A DNA stretch of 7,292 nt from Clostridia bacterium (GTDB lineage Bacteria > Bacillota > Clostridia > Christensenellales > Aristaeellaceae), in contig JAFZRB010000144.1 in NCBI GenBank assembly GCA_017620115.1, forward strand, positions 1-7,292. The letters run 5' to 3'. Shown piece by piece: positions 1 to 6,192 of this stretch. Below the pieces are notes generated by a model, which was not told where the DNA came from, made no database searches, and worked only from the letters and a program-made list of their open reading frames with translations. The position numbers were made by a program, and so were the translations under genes. Numbering within the stretch: position 1 is the stretch's first letter; each line of letters starts with the position of its first letter.

Positions 1-48
1 CCCGACAACAACGTGATCTATTTCAGGAGCTTCCCGAAGAACGGCTGA
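1..48 (+). CDS. C-terminal end of an unidentified upstream protein (partial)
   Basis: The first 16 codons read in frame 1 as a short open tail ending in RSFPKNG and a TGA stop at 46-48. The start lies outside the window, and 15 residues are too few to assign a family. It is called coding because the frame stays open to a stop that sits just 16 bases before the next gene, which has a Shine-Dalgarno sequence in that gap. This is typical of two genes in one operon, so the missing gene is probably co-transcribed with the GyrI-like gene. A non-coding reading of such a short stretch cannot be excluded. Confidence 0.5.
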   Translation, partial: PDNNVIYFRSFPKNG

Positions 49-64
49 CCGCGAGGCGAAGGAA

Positions 65-697
65 ATGGCTTTTGATTTCAAAAAGGAATACAGGGAGTTC
101 TACCTGCCGAAGGAGAAGCCGGAAATCGTGACCGTTCCCCCGGCGAATTATATCGCCGTCAGGGGAAAGGGAAACCCGAACGACGAGGGCGGCGCGTATC
201 AGCGGGCCATCGGCGTTTTGTATGCCGTCGCCTATACGCTGAAAATGAGCTATAAGACCGACCATCGCATCGAGGGCTTTTACGATTATGTGGTGCCGCC
301 GCTGGAGGGCTTCTGGCGGCAGGACGGCGTCGACGGGATCGACTATTCCGACAAATCGTCTTTCCGCTGGATCTCGGTCATTCGCCTTCCGGACTTTATT
401 GCGGAAAAAGACTTTGCCTGGGCCGTGGAGACGGCGGCGAAGAAGAAAAAGCTCGATTGCTCAGGCGCGGAGTTCCTGACCGTGGAGGAAGGGCTCTGCG
501 TGCAGATCATGCACGTCGGCGCGTTTGACGCAGAGCCCGCGACCGTGGCGCTCATGGATCGCTATCTGGAGGAAAACGGCTGCGAAAACGATTTTTCAGA
601 AAGCCGTCTTCACCATGAGATATACCTTTCCGACGCCCGCAAGGTCGCGCCGGAGAAGTGGAAAACCGTGATACGCCATCCCATCAGGCGCAAATAA
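65..697 (+). CDS. GyrI-like small-molecule-binding domain protein
   Basis: A 210-residue soluble protein with no signal peptide or membrane segment. I recognise the Firmicutes GyrI-like (SBMC/AraC effector-binding fold) family from several blocks: the DYVVPPLEGFW segment (about residues 74-84), FRWISVIRLPDF (100-111), GLCVQIMHVGAFDAEPA (143-159) and HHEIYLSD...KTVIRHPI near the C terminus (183-207). The length is usual for the stand-alone family and no DNA-binding helix-turn-helix is attached, so it is not itself an obvious transcription factor. Members of this superfamily bind hydrophobic drugs. Some stand-alone members have been reported to hydrolyse cyclopropane-containing natural products, so a detoxification role is possible but not shown here. 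The ATG at 65 follows a GAGG at 53-56 with an 8-base spacer. It lies 16 bases after the preceding stop and is probably in the same operon. It ends 39 bases before the convergent methyltransferase gene. Confidence 0.88.
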   Translation: MAFDFKKEYREFYLPKEKPEIVTVPPANYIAVRGKGNPNDEGGAYQRAIGVLYAVAYTLKMSYKTDHRIEGFYDYVVPPLEGFWRQDGVDGIDYSDKSSFRWISVIRLPDFIAEKDFAWAVETAAKKKKLDCSGAEFLTVEEGLCVQIMHVGAFDAEPATVALMDRYLEENGCENDFSESRLHHEIYLSDARKVAPEKWKTVIRHPIRRK

Positions 698-710
698 GAG
701 AATGCGCGGA

Positions 711-725
711 GCCGGATTCTCCGGC
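711..725. terminator. Possible weak hairpin between convergent genes
   Basis: GCCGGA (711-716) and TCCGGC (720-725) form a perfect 6-bp GC-rich stem with a 3-base loop in the 39-base gap between the converging GyrI-like and methyltransferase genes. No T run follows on the + strand, and only scattered T residues follow on the - strand. It is therefore at best a weak or factor-assisted terminator. The GC-rich background makes such short stems common by chance. Confidence 0.25.
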
Positions 726-736
726 GGCGGAGGGGA

Positions 737-1531
737 TTAAACCTGTTTGCGGTAGCGGTACACCGGCTGTCCGAAGGAGCCGGTGTATTTCATTTCCTCC
801 CAGCCGCGCGAGAGCAGGAAGTCCCTGGGGCCGGGGTTCTGCGGCTGGTCGCCGGGGCAGTCCAGAAGCCAGCCGCCGGGCCTGGCCACGCGGGCCAGCT
901 CCGCGATCTCCGCGTCGGGATCGTCTCCTACCACGTGCCCGCTCATGACGATGTCGAAGGTATCGTCCGGGTAAGGAAGGCATTGGCACAGACCATCCGT
1001 CACGCGCATGTTTTTGACGCCGAGGCGGGCGGCTTCGTCGCGCAGGAACTCGCGCAGCGTGCCCACCGGCTCCACGGCGTACACCCACGCGGCCCGCTCC
1101 GCCGCCGCGAAGGCCAGCCGCCCGGAGCCCGCCCCCACGTCGAGCACGGTCTTCCCCTCGAAATCGGCCATCTCAAACAGGCGAGCCTTGTCCCAGCCGT
1201 AAATGAAGGGGCAGCGCGCCGCCATGACCTCGGGCGTGGTGTAGATCACGAAATCCTCAAACGCGCCCAGCGCGTCGATCTCGGCCTGCCGCGCCTCCTC
1301 ATCGCCCGCGTCGGGCGCTTCGGCGATGAGCGCGTCCACCGCGTCCGCCCGCTCCGGGCACCGGCGCGCGAAGTACCACGCCGCCGCCGGGTTGCGCTTC
1401 AGGGCGATCCCCAGCGCGCGCCGCAGGGCGGGATCTGTCGCGCCCAGCACCCAGTTGAGCTGGAAGCGTTCGAACATCAGCGTGCAATTAAACGAATAGT
1501 CCTCCGGGTTGATCCAGTTCAGTATGCCCAT
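737..1531 (-). CDS. Class I SAM-dependent methyltransferase, substrate unknown
   Basis: A 264-residue cytosolic protein. Residues 1 to about 115 form an unassigned, probably helical N-terminal region rich in Trp, Phe and Arg. The Rossmann-type methyltransferase domain follows, with motif I LDVGAGSGRL at 130-139 (Asp131, Gly133/135/137), the acidic residue that usually holds the SAM ribose in YAVEP (Glu154), the post-II segment LPYPDDTFDIVMSGHVVG (185-202) and motif III-like ARVARPGGWLLDCPGD. The order fits Methyltransf_11/25-type enzymes, which methylate small molecules, lipids or cofactors; nothing seen fixes the substrate. The start is the ATG at 1531, because GGAGGG lies 4 bases upstream of it. 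An in-frame ATG 33 bases further upstream is part of the TATAAT promoter box and cannot be on the message. The gene has its own promoter in the 76-base gap after comEC, and converges on the GyrI-like gene. Confidence 0.88.
   Translation of the reverse strand: MGILNWINPEDYSFNCTLMFERFQLNWVLGATDPALRRALGIALKRNPAAAWYFARRCPERADAVDALIAEAPDAGDEEARQAEIDALGAFEDFVIYTTPEVMAARCPFIYGWDKARLFEMADFEGKTVLDVGAGSGRLAFAAAERAAWVYAVEPVGTLREFLRDEAARLGVKNMRVTDGLCQCLPYPDDTFDIVMSGHVVGDDPDAEIAELARVARPGGWLLDCPGDQPQNPGPRDFLLSRGWEEMKYTGSFGQPVYRYRKQV
759..800 (+). terminator. Perfect 10-bp stem-loop, candidate terminator for the GyrI-like transcript
   Basis: TACACCGGCT (759-768) and AGCCGGTGTA (778-787) are exact reverse complements with a 9-base loop, and the loop can close further with CC/GG. 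On the + strand the stem is followed by TTTCATTTCC, a moderately U-rich tract in RNA. It sits 62 bases after the GyrI-like stop, inside the last codons of the opposing methyltransferase gene. It could therefore end + strand transcription within a convergent gene. On the - strand no T run follows. Confidence 0.4.
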
Positions 1532-1535
1532 AACA

Positions 1536-1541
1536 CCCTCC
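1536..1541 (-). promoter_or_regulatory. Shine-Dalgarno site fixing the methyltransferase start
   Basis: On the - strand GGAGGG ends 4 bases before the ATG at 1531. It is the only good ribosome binding site near the gene's 5' end and sets the start 11 codons inside the longest open frame. Confidence 0.85.
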
Positions 1542-1562
1542 GATTGATCTGTTGTTTTGTCC

Positions 1563-1592
1563 ATTATAACAAACGAATGGCAGGCGCGTCAA
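1563..1592 (-). promoter_or_regulatory. Vegetative promoter of the methyltransferase gene
   Basis: Reading the - strand, TTGACG (1592-1587; 5 of 6 to consensus) and a perfect TATAAT (1568-1563) are separated by 18 bases. This matches a housekeeping sigma-A promoter. Transcription would begin near 1556, giving a leader of about 25 bases that contains the GGAGGG site. It lies wholly between the comEC stop and the methyltransferase start, so the latter can be expressed independently. Confidence 0.8.
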
Positions 1593-1605
1593 CCGTACGG
1601 CGACG
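1587..1605. promoter_or_regulatory. Imperfect dyad over the -35 box, possible operator
   Basis: CGTC-AA-CCGTACGG-C-GACG contains the 8-bp palindrome CCGTACGG (1593-1600) flanked by inverted CGTC/GACG arms, and its left arm overlaps the -35 hexamer. The geometry would suit a dimeric repressor, or it may be part of the 3' end of the comEC transcript. Short dyads of this kind also arise by chance, and no second copy was noticed in the window. Confidence 0.22.
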
Positions 1606-1607
1606 TT

Positions 1608-3914
1608 TCAGCGCCTCTGCCAGCGCACGCGCGTTTCGCCCTCCGCGGTCATCGTTACGGTGATCGCGCCGCAGATGTCGGTGCGGTACACGGCGACGCC
1701 GGCGAGGCGGTCGAGCACCTCCTGCGCGGGATGCCCGAAGCTGTTGGGCCCGACCGAAATGACCGCGATGTCCGGCGTAACCTGCGCGAGCATCAGCAGG
1801 CCGGTCGAGGCGCGCGAACCGTGATGCGGCACCTTGAGCACCGTGCAGTCGGGCAGCGCCGTCAGCTCCCGCGCGGCGGGCAGGTCGCCGGTGAACAGCG
1901 CCGCGGAGCGGCCGCATTCCACGCTGCACACCAGGCTGTTCTCATTGATCCCGGCGGCGGCGTCGCCGTCCGGATACCACACGCGCAGCACGGCTGTCTC
2001 CGACAGCGCCAGCTCGTCGCCCGCCGTCAGGAACGCCGCGGGCCAGCCGGCGTCCATGGCCTTTTGCCAGGCGGCCTCCACGGCCTCGTCCAGCCCGTCC
2101 CGCGCCCACGCGCACGACACATACACCGGGCAGGGCGGGAAGCAGTCGGCCAGTGCGCTCAGCCCGCCCGCGTGGTCGCTGTGTCCGTGGGAGAGAAATA
2201 CGCCGTCCGGCCGCAGGCCGTTGTCGAGCAGGTAGCGCGCGGCGGCGCTTCCCTCGCCCGTGTCGATCAGATAAACGCGCCGCTCCGTGCGCACGACGGC
2301 CGCGTCGCCTTCGCCCACGTCCAGAAAGGTGATCTGCACCCCGTCGACATACGCGGTAAAGGCGGGCAGGCACAGCGACAGCGCGACGAGCGCCGCCATC
2401 GCGCCGCGCGCCAGCATGCGCGCGTGGTTCCAGCCCTCCAGACGCGCGTAAGGCGAGGCGATGAACGCGGCCGCCGCGTACAGCGCGATCAGCCAGGCAG
2501 GCCAGTCCGCCACGCGGGCGACGGCTCCGGGCATCCGCGCGCCCCACGCGGCGATCCGCGCGAACAGCCGGAGCAGCGCCTGCGCGGGCACAGCCAGCGC
2601 GATCCCCAGCGGCATCCAGACCGCCGAAGCGGCGAGGACCGCCAGCAGCAGGGGAAACAGCGCGACCATCAGCGGGCCCAGCGCCACGTTGAACGGCAGG
2701 AACCACAGCGGAAGCTGGTTGAAGAAGCAGGCCGTGGCGGGAATCGCGCCCAGCTGCGCCGCGAGGCTGGCCCGCGCGACCTGGCGCACGCGCCGCAGCA
2801 GGCGCGCGGTCGGATCCGTCCAATCCTCTTCCGGCTCGGGCACGCGCCGCGCGAACAGCGTCAGCCCCGCGACGGCTGAAAACGACAGCACGAAGCCGGC
2901 GTCCTCGATATACAGGGGATTCGCGACGAGCAGCGGCAGCATGGACAGGGCCAGCGCGCTCGCGCCGTCGCGCGGCCGGCCGCTGAACCGGGCGAGGCGG
3001 GCGGCGGCGATCATGAGGCACGCCCGCAGCACGGAGGCTGTCGCGCCCACCAGCAGCGCGTAGGCGGCCATGAGGGGCAGCGCGGCGAAGAAGGCCGCCT
3101 TCCGGCTCAGGCTCAGCCGCATGAACAGCCATTCGAGCAGCACGAACAGCGCGCCCACGTGCAATCCGGAGATCGCCAGCAGGTGCGCCACGCCCGAGGC
3201 GCGGAAACTCGTCCACGTCTCCTCGCTCAGGCCGGAGCGGTCGCCCATGACCAGCGCGGCGACGACGCCGGCGCAGTCCTCGTCGAACACCGCGTCGATG
3301 AGGCCGGCCAGCCGGGCGCGCGTTCCATGCAGCCATCCGGCCGGCGAAAAGCCCTCCGGCGGTTCGACGGCGATCACTTTCTTCGCCCCGGCCGAGGCGC
3401 AGAGCGCCGCGCCCTGCCGCCACAGCCACGCGCCGGGATCGAATCCGCCCGGATTGCCCGCGTCTGAGGGCCGCCATGTCTTTGCGGTCGCGGTGATCCG
3501 CGCGCCCGGCGGCGGAACCTCCTCCATGTCGTAGAGATACAGCATCACCTTGCAGGGCAGCGCTTCGCCGTCCAGCGCGGCCTCCGCCAGCAGCACGCGC
3601 AGGCGGCCGTCCTCGACCGCCGCCTCCGAATCCACGCGCCCGGTAAGCAGCGCCGAATCCGTTTCCGGCGCGACGGGGCGGATCATGCGCAGGCTGATCC
3701 ACGCCGCGCCCAGTGGGATCAGCAGCATGAACACGAGCGCCTTTTTGCGGAAAACGAGCAGCAGCGCCGCCATGCCCAGCGCGGCAAAGCCCCATATGAG
3801 GATGCCCGGCGCGGCGTGCCCGGCGATCAGCCCCAAAAGAAAACAGGCGGTTCCCAGCGCCAGCGGACGCACGGCCATCCAGCGTTTCACCGGATCGCCG
3901 AGCCGCAAGCGCAT
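1608..3914 (-). CDS. comEC: ComEC/Rec2 DNA internalisation channel protein
   Basis: A 768-residue integral membrane protein, close to the usual length of about 770, expected to pass single-stranded DNA across the cytoplasmic membrane during natural transformation. Three hydrophobic helices lie near residues 15-77. An OB-like/DUF4131 region (about 85-190) carries the NPGGFDPGAWL motif. The Competence domain has the signature MGDRSGLSEETW (from 223) and HLLAISGLHVG (244-254), then many membrane segments to about 515. The C-terminal metallo-beta-lactamase-like domain has FLDVGEGDA (530-538), the metal motif HGHSDH (576-581), FTGD, VPHHGSR (His697/698) and VISVGPNSFGHP. All expected domains are present and unbroken. 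The start at 3914 follows AAGGCGG with a 7-base spacer and a promoter; a 47-codon longer frame has no such support and would overlap the promoter. No comEA or other competence gene is adjacent, which is common, so a role in transformation by this strain is inferred. Confidence 0.95.
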   Translation of the reverse strand: MRLRLGDPVKRWMAVRPLALGTACFLLGLIAGHAAPGILIWGFAALGMAALLLVFRKKALVFMLLIPLGAAWISLRMIRPVAPETDSALLTGRVDSEAAVEDGRLRVLLAEAALDGEALPCKVMLYLYDMEEVPPPGARITATAKTWRPSDAGNPGGFDPGAWLWRQGAALCASAGAKKVIAVEPPEGFSPAGWLHGTRARLAGLIDAVFDEDCAGVVAALVMGDRSGLSEETWTSFRASGVAHLLAISGLHVGALFVLLEWLFMRLSLSRKAAFFAALPLMAAYALLVGATASVLRACLMIAAARLARFSGRPRDGASALALSMLPLLVANPLYIEDAGFVLSFSAVAGLTLFARRVPEPEEDWTDPTARLLRRVRQVARASLAAQLGAIPATACFFNQLPLWFLPFNVALGPLMVALFPLLLAVLAASAVWMPLGIALAVPAQALLRLFARIAAWGARMPGAVARVADWPAWLIALYAAAAFIASPYARLEGWNHARMLARGAMAALVALSLCLPAFTAYVDGVQITFLDVGEGDAAVVRTERRVYLIDTGEGSAAARYLLDNGLRPDGVFLSHGHSDHAGGLSALADCFPPCPVYVSCAWARDGLDEAVEAAWQKAMDAGWPAAFLTAGDELALSETAVLRVWYPDGDAAAGINENSLVCSVECGRSAALFTGDLPAARELTALPDCTVLKVPHHGSRASTGLLMLAQVTPDIAVISVGPNSFGHPAQEVLDRLAGVAVYRTDICGAITVTMTAEGETRVRWQRR

Positions 3915-3921
3915 GGGAACA

Positions 3922-3928
3922 CCGCCTT
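3922..3928 (-). promoter_or_regulatory. Shine-Dalgarno site of comEC
   Basis: AAGGCGG on the - strand differs from AAGGAGG at one base and lies 7 bases before the ATG at 3914. It supports that start over an upstream in-frame ATG at 4055. Confidence 0.75.
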
Positions 3929-3953
3929 TTCCCTCTGTATTTCCGTTGGCTTT

Positions 3954-3982
3954 ATTGTATCGCGGATCGCGCCGCCTGACAA
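3954..3982 (-). promoter_or_regulatory. Vegetative promoter of comEC
   Basis: On the - strand TTGTCA (3982-3977; 5 of 6) and TACAAT (3959-3954; 5 of 6) are 17 bases apart, an ideal sigma-A arrangement. Transcription would begin near 3947, leaving a leader of about 33 bases. It lies in the 162-base gap after the ROK gene. No clear intrinsic terminator with a T run was seen in that gap, so some read-through from nagA-ROK is possible. Confidence 0.72.
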
Positions 3983-4076
3983 GGGGGAAATTCGGGGACG
4001 CGAGGCCGCTTTTCATAGAATGGAGACTGGCAGCGAAAGAGTTCCCGAGCGACAACGCGTGATCCCCGGAAAGCCC

Positions 4077-4952
4077 CTACAGGTTCGTCGCCGCCAGCGC
4101 CGCCGCGCCGCGGATGCCGGCGTCGTTGCGGTGCACGGCCAGGCACACCAGGTTGGCGATGGCCCGGCCTTTTGACGGCGAGACCTTCTCCAGCTCTTCG
4201 CTCAGCGTGCGCAGCAGGATATCGCCCGAGGCGCTGATGCCGCCGCCCAGCACGATGGCTTCCGGGCAGAACAGCATGTAGATGCTGGCGATGCCGACGG
4301 CCACCTCGTGCAGGTACGCGCGGAAAACGGCCAGCATATCCGGGTCGCCGTCGCGCGCGGCGTCGATGATCTCCTTGGCGTTGTCACGTCTCGCCATGCG
4401 GCACAGCGCCCCGGCGGAGGCGTATGCCTCGTAGCAGCCCTTCAGGCCGCAGGTGCAGGGCAGGCCGTCGGCGTGGATGATGAAATGGCCCAGCTCGCCG
4501 GCGGTGTTCGTGTGGCCGCGCCAGGGCCTGCCGTTGAACAGGAACGCCCCGCCCACGCCGGTGCCGAAGGTGAGGTAGACCGCGCTCTGCAGGCCCTTGC
4601 ACGCGCCGTCCCACCATTCGGCGGCCAGCTGCGTCTGGGCGTCGTTATCCACCCAGATCGGTATCTTCAGCCGCCGGTTGAGCATGGCGCACAGCGGCAC
4701 GTTGCGCCAGCCCAGGTTTGCGGCCGACACGAGGTTCTGCGGCAGCAGCACGGTGCCGGGCGTGCCCACGCCCATCATGTCGATCTTGTGGGGACAGTTT
4801 TCGACCATCCCGGCGATCAGCTCCACCATGCCGTCCGGGTTGTCCAGCACGGACGGCGCGCTCATCCTGTAGACCAGATTGCGCCCCTCCTCCAGCACGC
4901 CGAATTTGACGGAGGTGCCGCCGATGTCAACGCCCGCGATATAGTTTGCCAT
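4077..4952 (-). CDS. ROK-family sugar kinase (glucokinase or amino-sugar kinase)
   Basis: A 291-residue cytosolic ATP-dependent sugar kinase. The N-terminal phosphate-binding motif is DIGGTSVKFG (9-18), the catalytic aspartate is in DNDAQ (Asp104), and the second phosphate loop is FGTGVGG (129-135). The sugar-contacting GELGH (Glu153, His156) is followed by the ROK zinc motif CTCGLKGC (Cys166, 168, 173 with His156) and Glu175; VLGGGIS follows near the C terminus. No N-terminal helix-turn-helix is present, so it is a kinase and not a NagC/XylR-type repressor. Location directly downstream of nagA favours N-acetylglucosamine or N-acetylmannosamine as substrate, but motifs alone do not separate these from glucose. 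The ATG at 4952 has TGAGG 9 bases upstream, inside the nagA stop region, which suggests translational coupling. An in-frame GTG at 4967 overlapping the nagA stop is a less likely start because no binding site is spaced for it. Confidence 0.92.
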   Translation of the reverse strand: MANYIAGVDIGGTSVKFGVLEEGRNLVYRMSAPSVLDNPDGMVELIAGMVENCPHKIDMMGVGTPGTVLLPQNLVSAANLGWRNVPLCAMLNRRLKIPIWVDNDAQTQLAAEWWDGACKGLQSAVYLTFGTGVGGAFLFNGRPWRGHTNTAGELGHFIIHADGLPCTCGLKGCYEAYASAGALCRMARRDNAKEIIDAARDGDPDMLAVFRAYLHEVAVGIASIYMLFCPEAIVLGGGISASGDILLRTLSEELEKVSPSKGRAIANLVCLAVHRNDAGIRGAAALAATNL

Positions 4953-4961
4953 GCCGATCAG

Positions 4962-4966
4962 CCTCA
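4962..4966 (-). promoter_or_regulatory. Shine-Dalgarno of the ROK gene overlapping the nagA stop
   Basis: TGAGG on the - strand includes the nagA TGA stop (4966-4964) and lies 9 bases before the ROK ATG. A ribosome ending on nagA would be placed at the next start, as expected for coupled translation. Confidence 0.6.
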
Positions 4967-6103
4967 CTTTCTCATATAGACCGTTTCGTCAATGACGGAA
5001 AAGACCGGGTTCAGCGCTTCGTCCAGCGCGGCGAAGTGCGCGCGCGCGCCGGGCCGCATGACGCCGATGTCGCCGCGGCGCAGGCGCTCCGCGGGGGTGC
5101 GGCTGGCCATGCGCAGCGCGTCTCCGGCGGGAATGCCGATGGAGAAAAGGTTCTTCACGCCGCCGTCCAGGTAGCACGCGCCGCCGGAGAGCGTCTCGCC
5201 GCCGTTCACGCGATGCGTGCCGTTCACGACGAGATAGGTGTGCCCGCCGAAGGTGTGCTCGCCGTCCGGCAGTCCGGTCACGGCGACGCTGTCGGAGATC
5301 ATCGCCATGCGGCCGGGGCCTTTGAGCCGGTAAATCATCTTCACGGTGTTCGGATGCAGGTGCTTGAAGTCGCAGATGACCTCGCAGTACACGCCGTCGT
5401 TGATGAGCGCGGCGTTCACGACGCCCGGATCACGGTGGTGAATGGGCCGCGCGGCGTTGAAGGTGTGGCACAGCGAGTTGACGCCCCAGCCGAACGCGGC
5501 CTCGGCCTGCTCGCAGGTGGCGTCCGTATGGCCGGCCTGAACGCAGATGCCCTTTTTGAGCAGGTGCGCCGTCAGTTCGCGCGCGCCGTCGCGTTCAGGG
5601 GCGATGGTCACCAGCCGCACGATGTCGTCGCACGCGCCGAAAAGCGCGTCGTAGGCTTCGGGCGAGGGCGTCAGCATGGCCTCGGGATTCATCGCGCCGC
5701 AGCGGCGCGGGTTGAGGAACGGGCCTTCGAGGTGAACGCCCTGTATATACGCGCCGGGCAGCTCGCCGCGCGCCTGCCGGTTCATGGCCTCGCGCGCGAA
5801 ATCGAGCGCGGCGCGGTAGCCGTCCGCGCCGGAATAGGTGGACAGGCCCAGCAGCAGGTCGGTCACGCCGCGTTCGGCCAGCCGCATCAGGTATTTTTCA
5901 AAGGACGGCCATTCGGGCCGCAGCGTGTAGAAGCCCTCGCCGCCGTGGCAGTGGATATCGAAGAAGCCGGGCGCGAGGATGTCTGCGCTGAGATCGCCCT
6001 CAGCGCCGGGTTCGATGGATTCGATGAGTCCGTTCCGGACGGCGACGAGCTGGTTCTCCCGCCAGCCGGCGGGCGTGAGCAGTTTGCGGGCGTAAATGAT
6101 CAA
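4964..6103 (-). CDS. nagA: N-acetylglucosamine-6-phosphate deacetylase
   Basis: A 379-residue cytosolic amidohydrolase that converts GlcNAc-6-phosphate to glucosamine-6-phosphate and acetate. Seen in order: PGFFDIHCHGG (His51, His53), HLEGPFLNP with metal ligand Glu126, AGHTDAT (His192), HTFNAARPIHHRDPGVVNAAL (His213), and ISDSVAVTGLPDG with the catalytic Asp271. These correspond, with a near-constant offset, to the E. coli NagA residues I recall as Glu131, His195, His216 and Asp273. The HxH pair in strand 1 is the form found in two-metal enzymes such as that of Bacillus; the E. coli enzyme lacks it. The start is a TTG at 6103: GGGAGG lies 8 bases upstream, the protein then begins IIYARKLLT as family members do, and the longer frame starts inside the promoter. 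It heads a nagA-ROK operon and diverges from the isomerase gene. No nagB is visible. Confidence 0.93.
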   Translation of the reverse strand: MIIYARKLLTPAGWRENQLVAVRNGLIESIEPGAEGDLSADILAPGFFDIHCHGGEGFYTLRPEWPSFEKYLMRLAERGVTDLLLGLSTYSGADGYRAALDFAREAMNRQARGELPGAYIQGVHLEGPFLNPRRCGAMNPEAMLTPSPEAYDALFGACDDIVRLVTIAPERDGARELTAHLLKKGICVQAGHTDATCEQAEAAFGWGVNSLCHTFNAARPIHHRDPGVVNAALINDGVYCEVICDFKHLHPNTVKMIYRLKGPGRMAMISDSVAVTGLPDGEHTFGGHTYLVVNGTHRVNGGETLSGGACYLDGGVKNLFSIGIPAGDALRMASRTPAERLRRGDIGVMRPGARAHFAALDEALNPVFSVIDETVYMRK

Positions 6104-6111
6104 AATACCTG

Positions 6112-6117
6112 CCTCCC
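6112..6117 (-). promoter_or_regulatory. Shine-Dalgarno fixing the TTG start of nagA
   Basis: GGGAGG on the - strand lies 8 bases before TTG at 6103. No ATG or GTG in frame lies nearby that would place the family's N-terminal IIYARKL correctly. Confidence 0.8.
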
Positions 6118-6148
6118 TTGCTGACCGCTGGCGTTTTGCGCTGCGGTG

Positions 6149-6157
6149 TGTTATAAT
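6149..6157 (+). promoter_or_regulatory. Extended -10 promoter of the isomerase gene
   Basis: TGTTATAAT matches the extended -10 pattern TGnTATAAT, with a perfect hexamer at 6152-6157. The best -35 at normal spacing (CTGGCG, 6128-6133, 18-base gap) matches only 3 of 6, which an extended -10 can compensate. Transcription would start near 6164, giving a leader of about 29 bases. Confidence 0.7.
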
Positions 6158-6178
6158 ACCCAAAGAATACATTGCGAA
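6150..6178 (-). promoter_or_regulatory. Divergent promoter of nagA-ROK sharing the same core
   Basis: On the - strand TTCGCA (6178-6173; 4 of 6) and TATAAC (6155-6150; 5 of 6) are 17 bases apart. The -10 overlaps that of the isomerase promoter through the self-complementary TTATAA (6151-6156). A TATTAT one step upstream is an alternative -10. The leader to the TTG start would be about 40 bases. No other good promoter was seen in the 89-base intergenic gap. Confidence 0.5.
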
Positions 6179-6182
6179 AGGA
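6177..6182 (+). promoter_or_regulatory. Shine-Dalgarno of the isomerase gene
   Basis: AAAGGA lies 10 bases before ATG at 6193. It supports that start over an in-frame TTG at 6172, which lies upstream of this site and has no binding site of its own. Confidence 0.6.
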
Positions 6183-6192
6183 CGCGAACGCT

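Noticed and set aside
1557..2879. 440-codon + strand open frame opposite comEC
   Set aside because: It is an Arg/Gly/His/Ala-rich shadow frame produced by high GC content. It has no recognisable domain and no ribosome binding site, and it lies across a complete comEC and the methyltransferase promoter.
1942..3795. 617-codon - strand open frame in another frame of comEC
   Set aside because: It is extremely Arg/Gly/Ala-rich with no domains, and it overlaps the real comEC frame throughout.
3915..4055. 47-codon N-terminal extension of comEC
   Set aside because: It would cover the TTGTCA-17-TACAAT promoter, has no binding site at its ATG, and homologues start near the first membrane helix.
3915..4076. 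Small gene or intrinsic terminator between the ROK gene and comEC
   Set aside because: No stem followed by a T run and no frame with a binding site were seen. The gap is explained by the comEC promoter and leader.
4077..4952. ROK-family transcriptional repressor (NagC/XylR type)
   Set aside because: The protein starts at the phosphate-binding motif and has no helix-turn-helix domain, while its kinase residues are complete.
4946..6124. 392-codon + strand open frame opposite nagA
   Set aside because: Its composition is that of an antisense shadow of a GC-rich gene, while nagA on the other strand keeps all catalytic residues.
6104..6172. 23-codon N-terminal extension of nagA
   Set aside because: It runs through the shared promoter core and lacks a binding site, and the NagA fold begins at IIYARKL.
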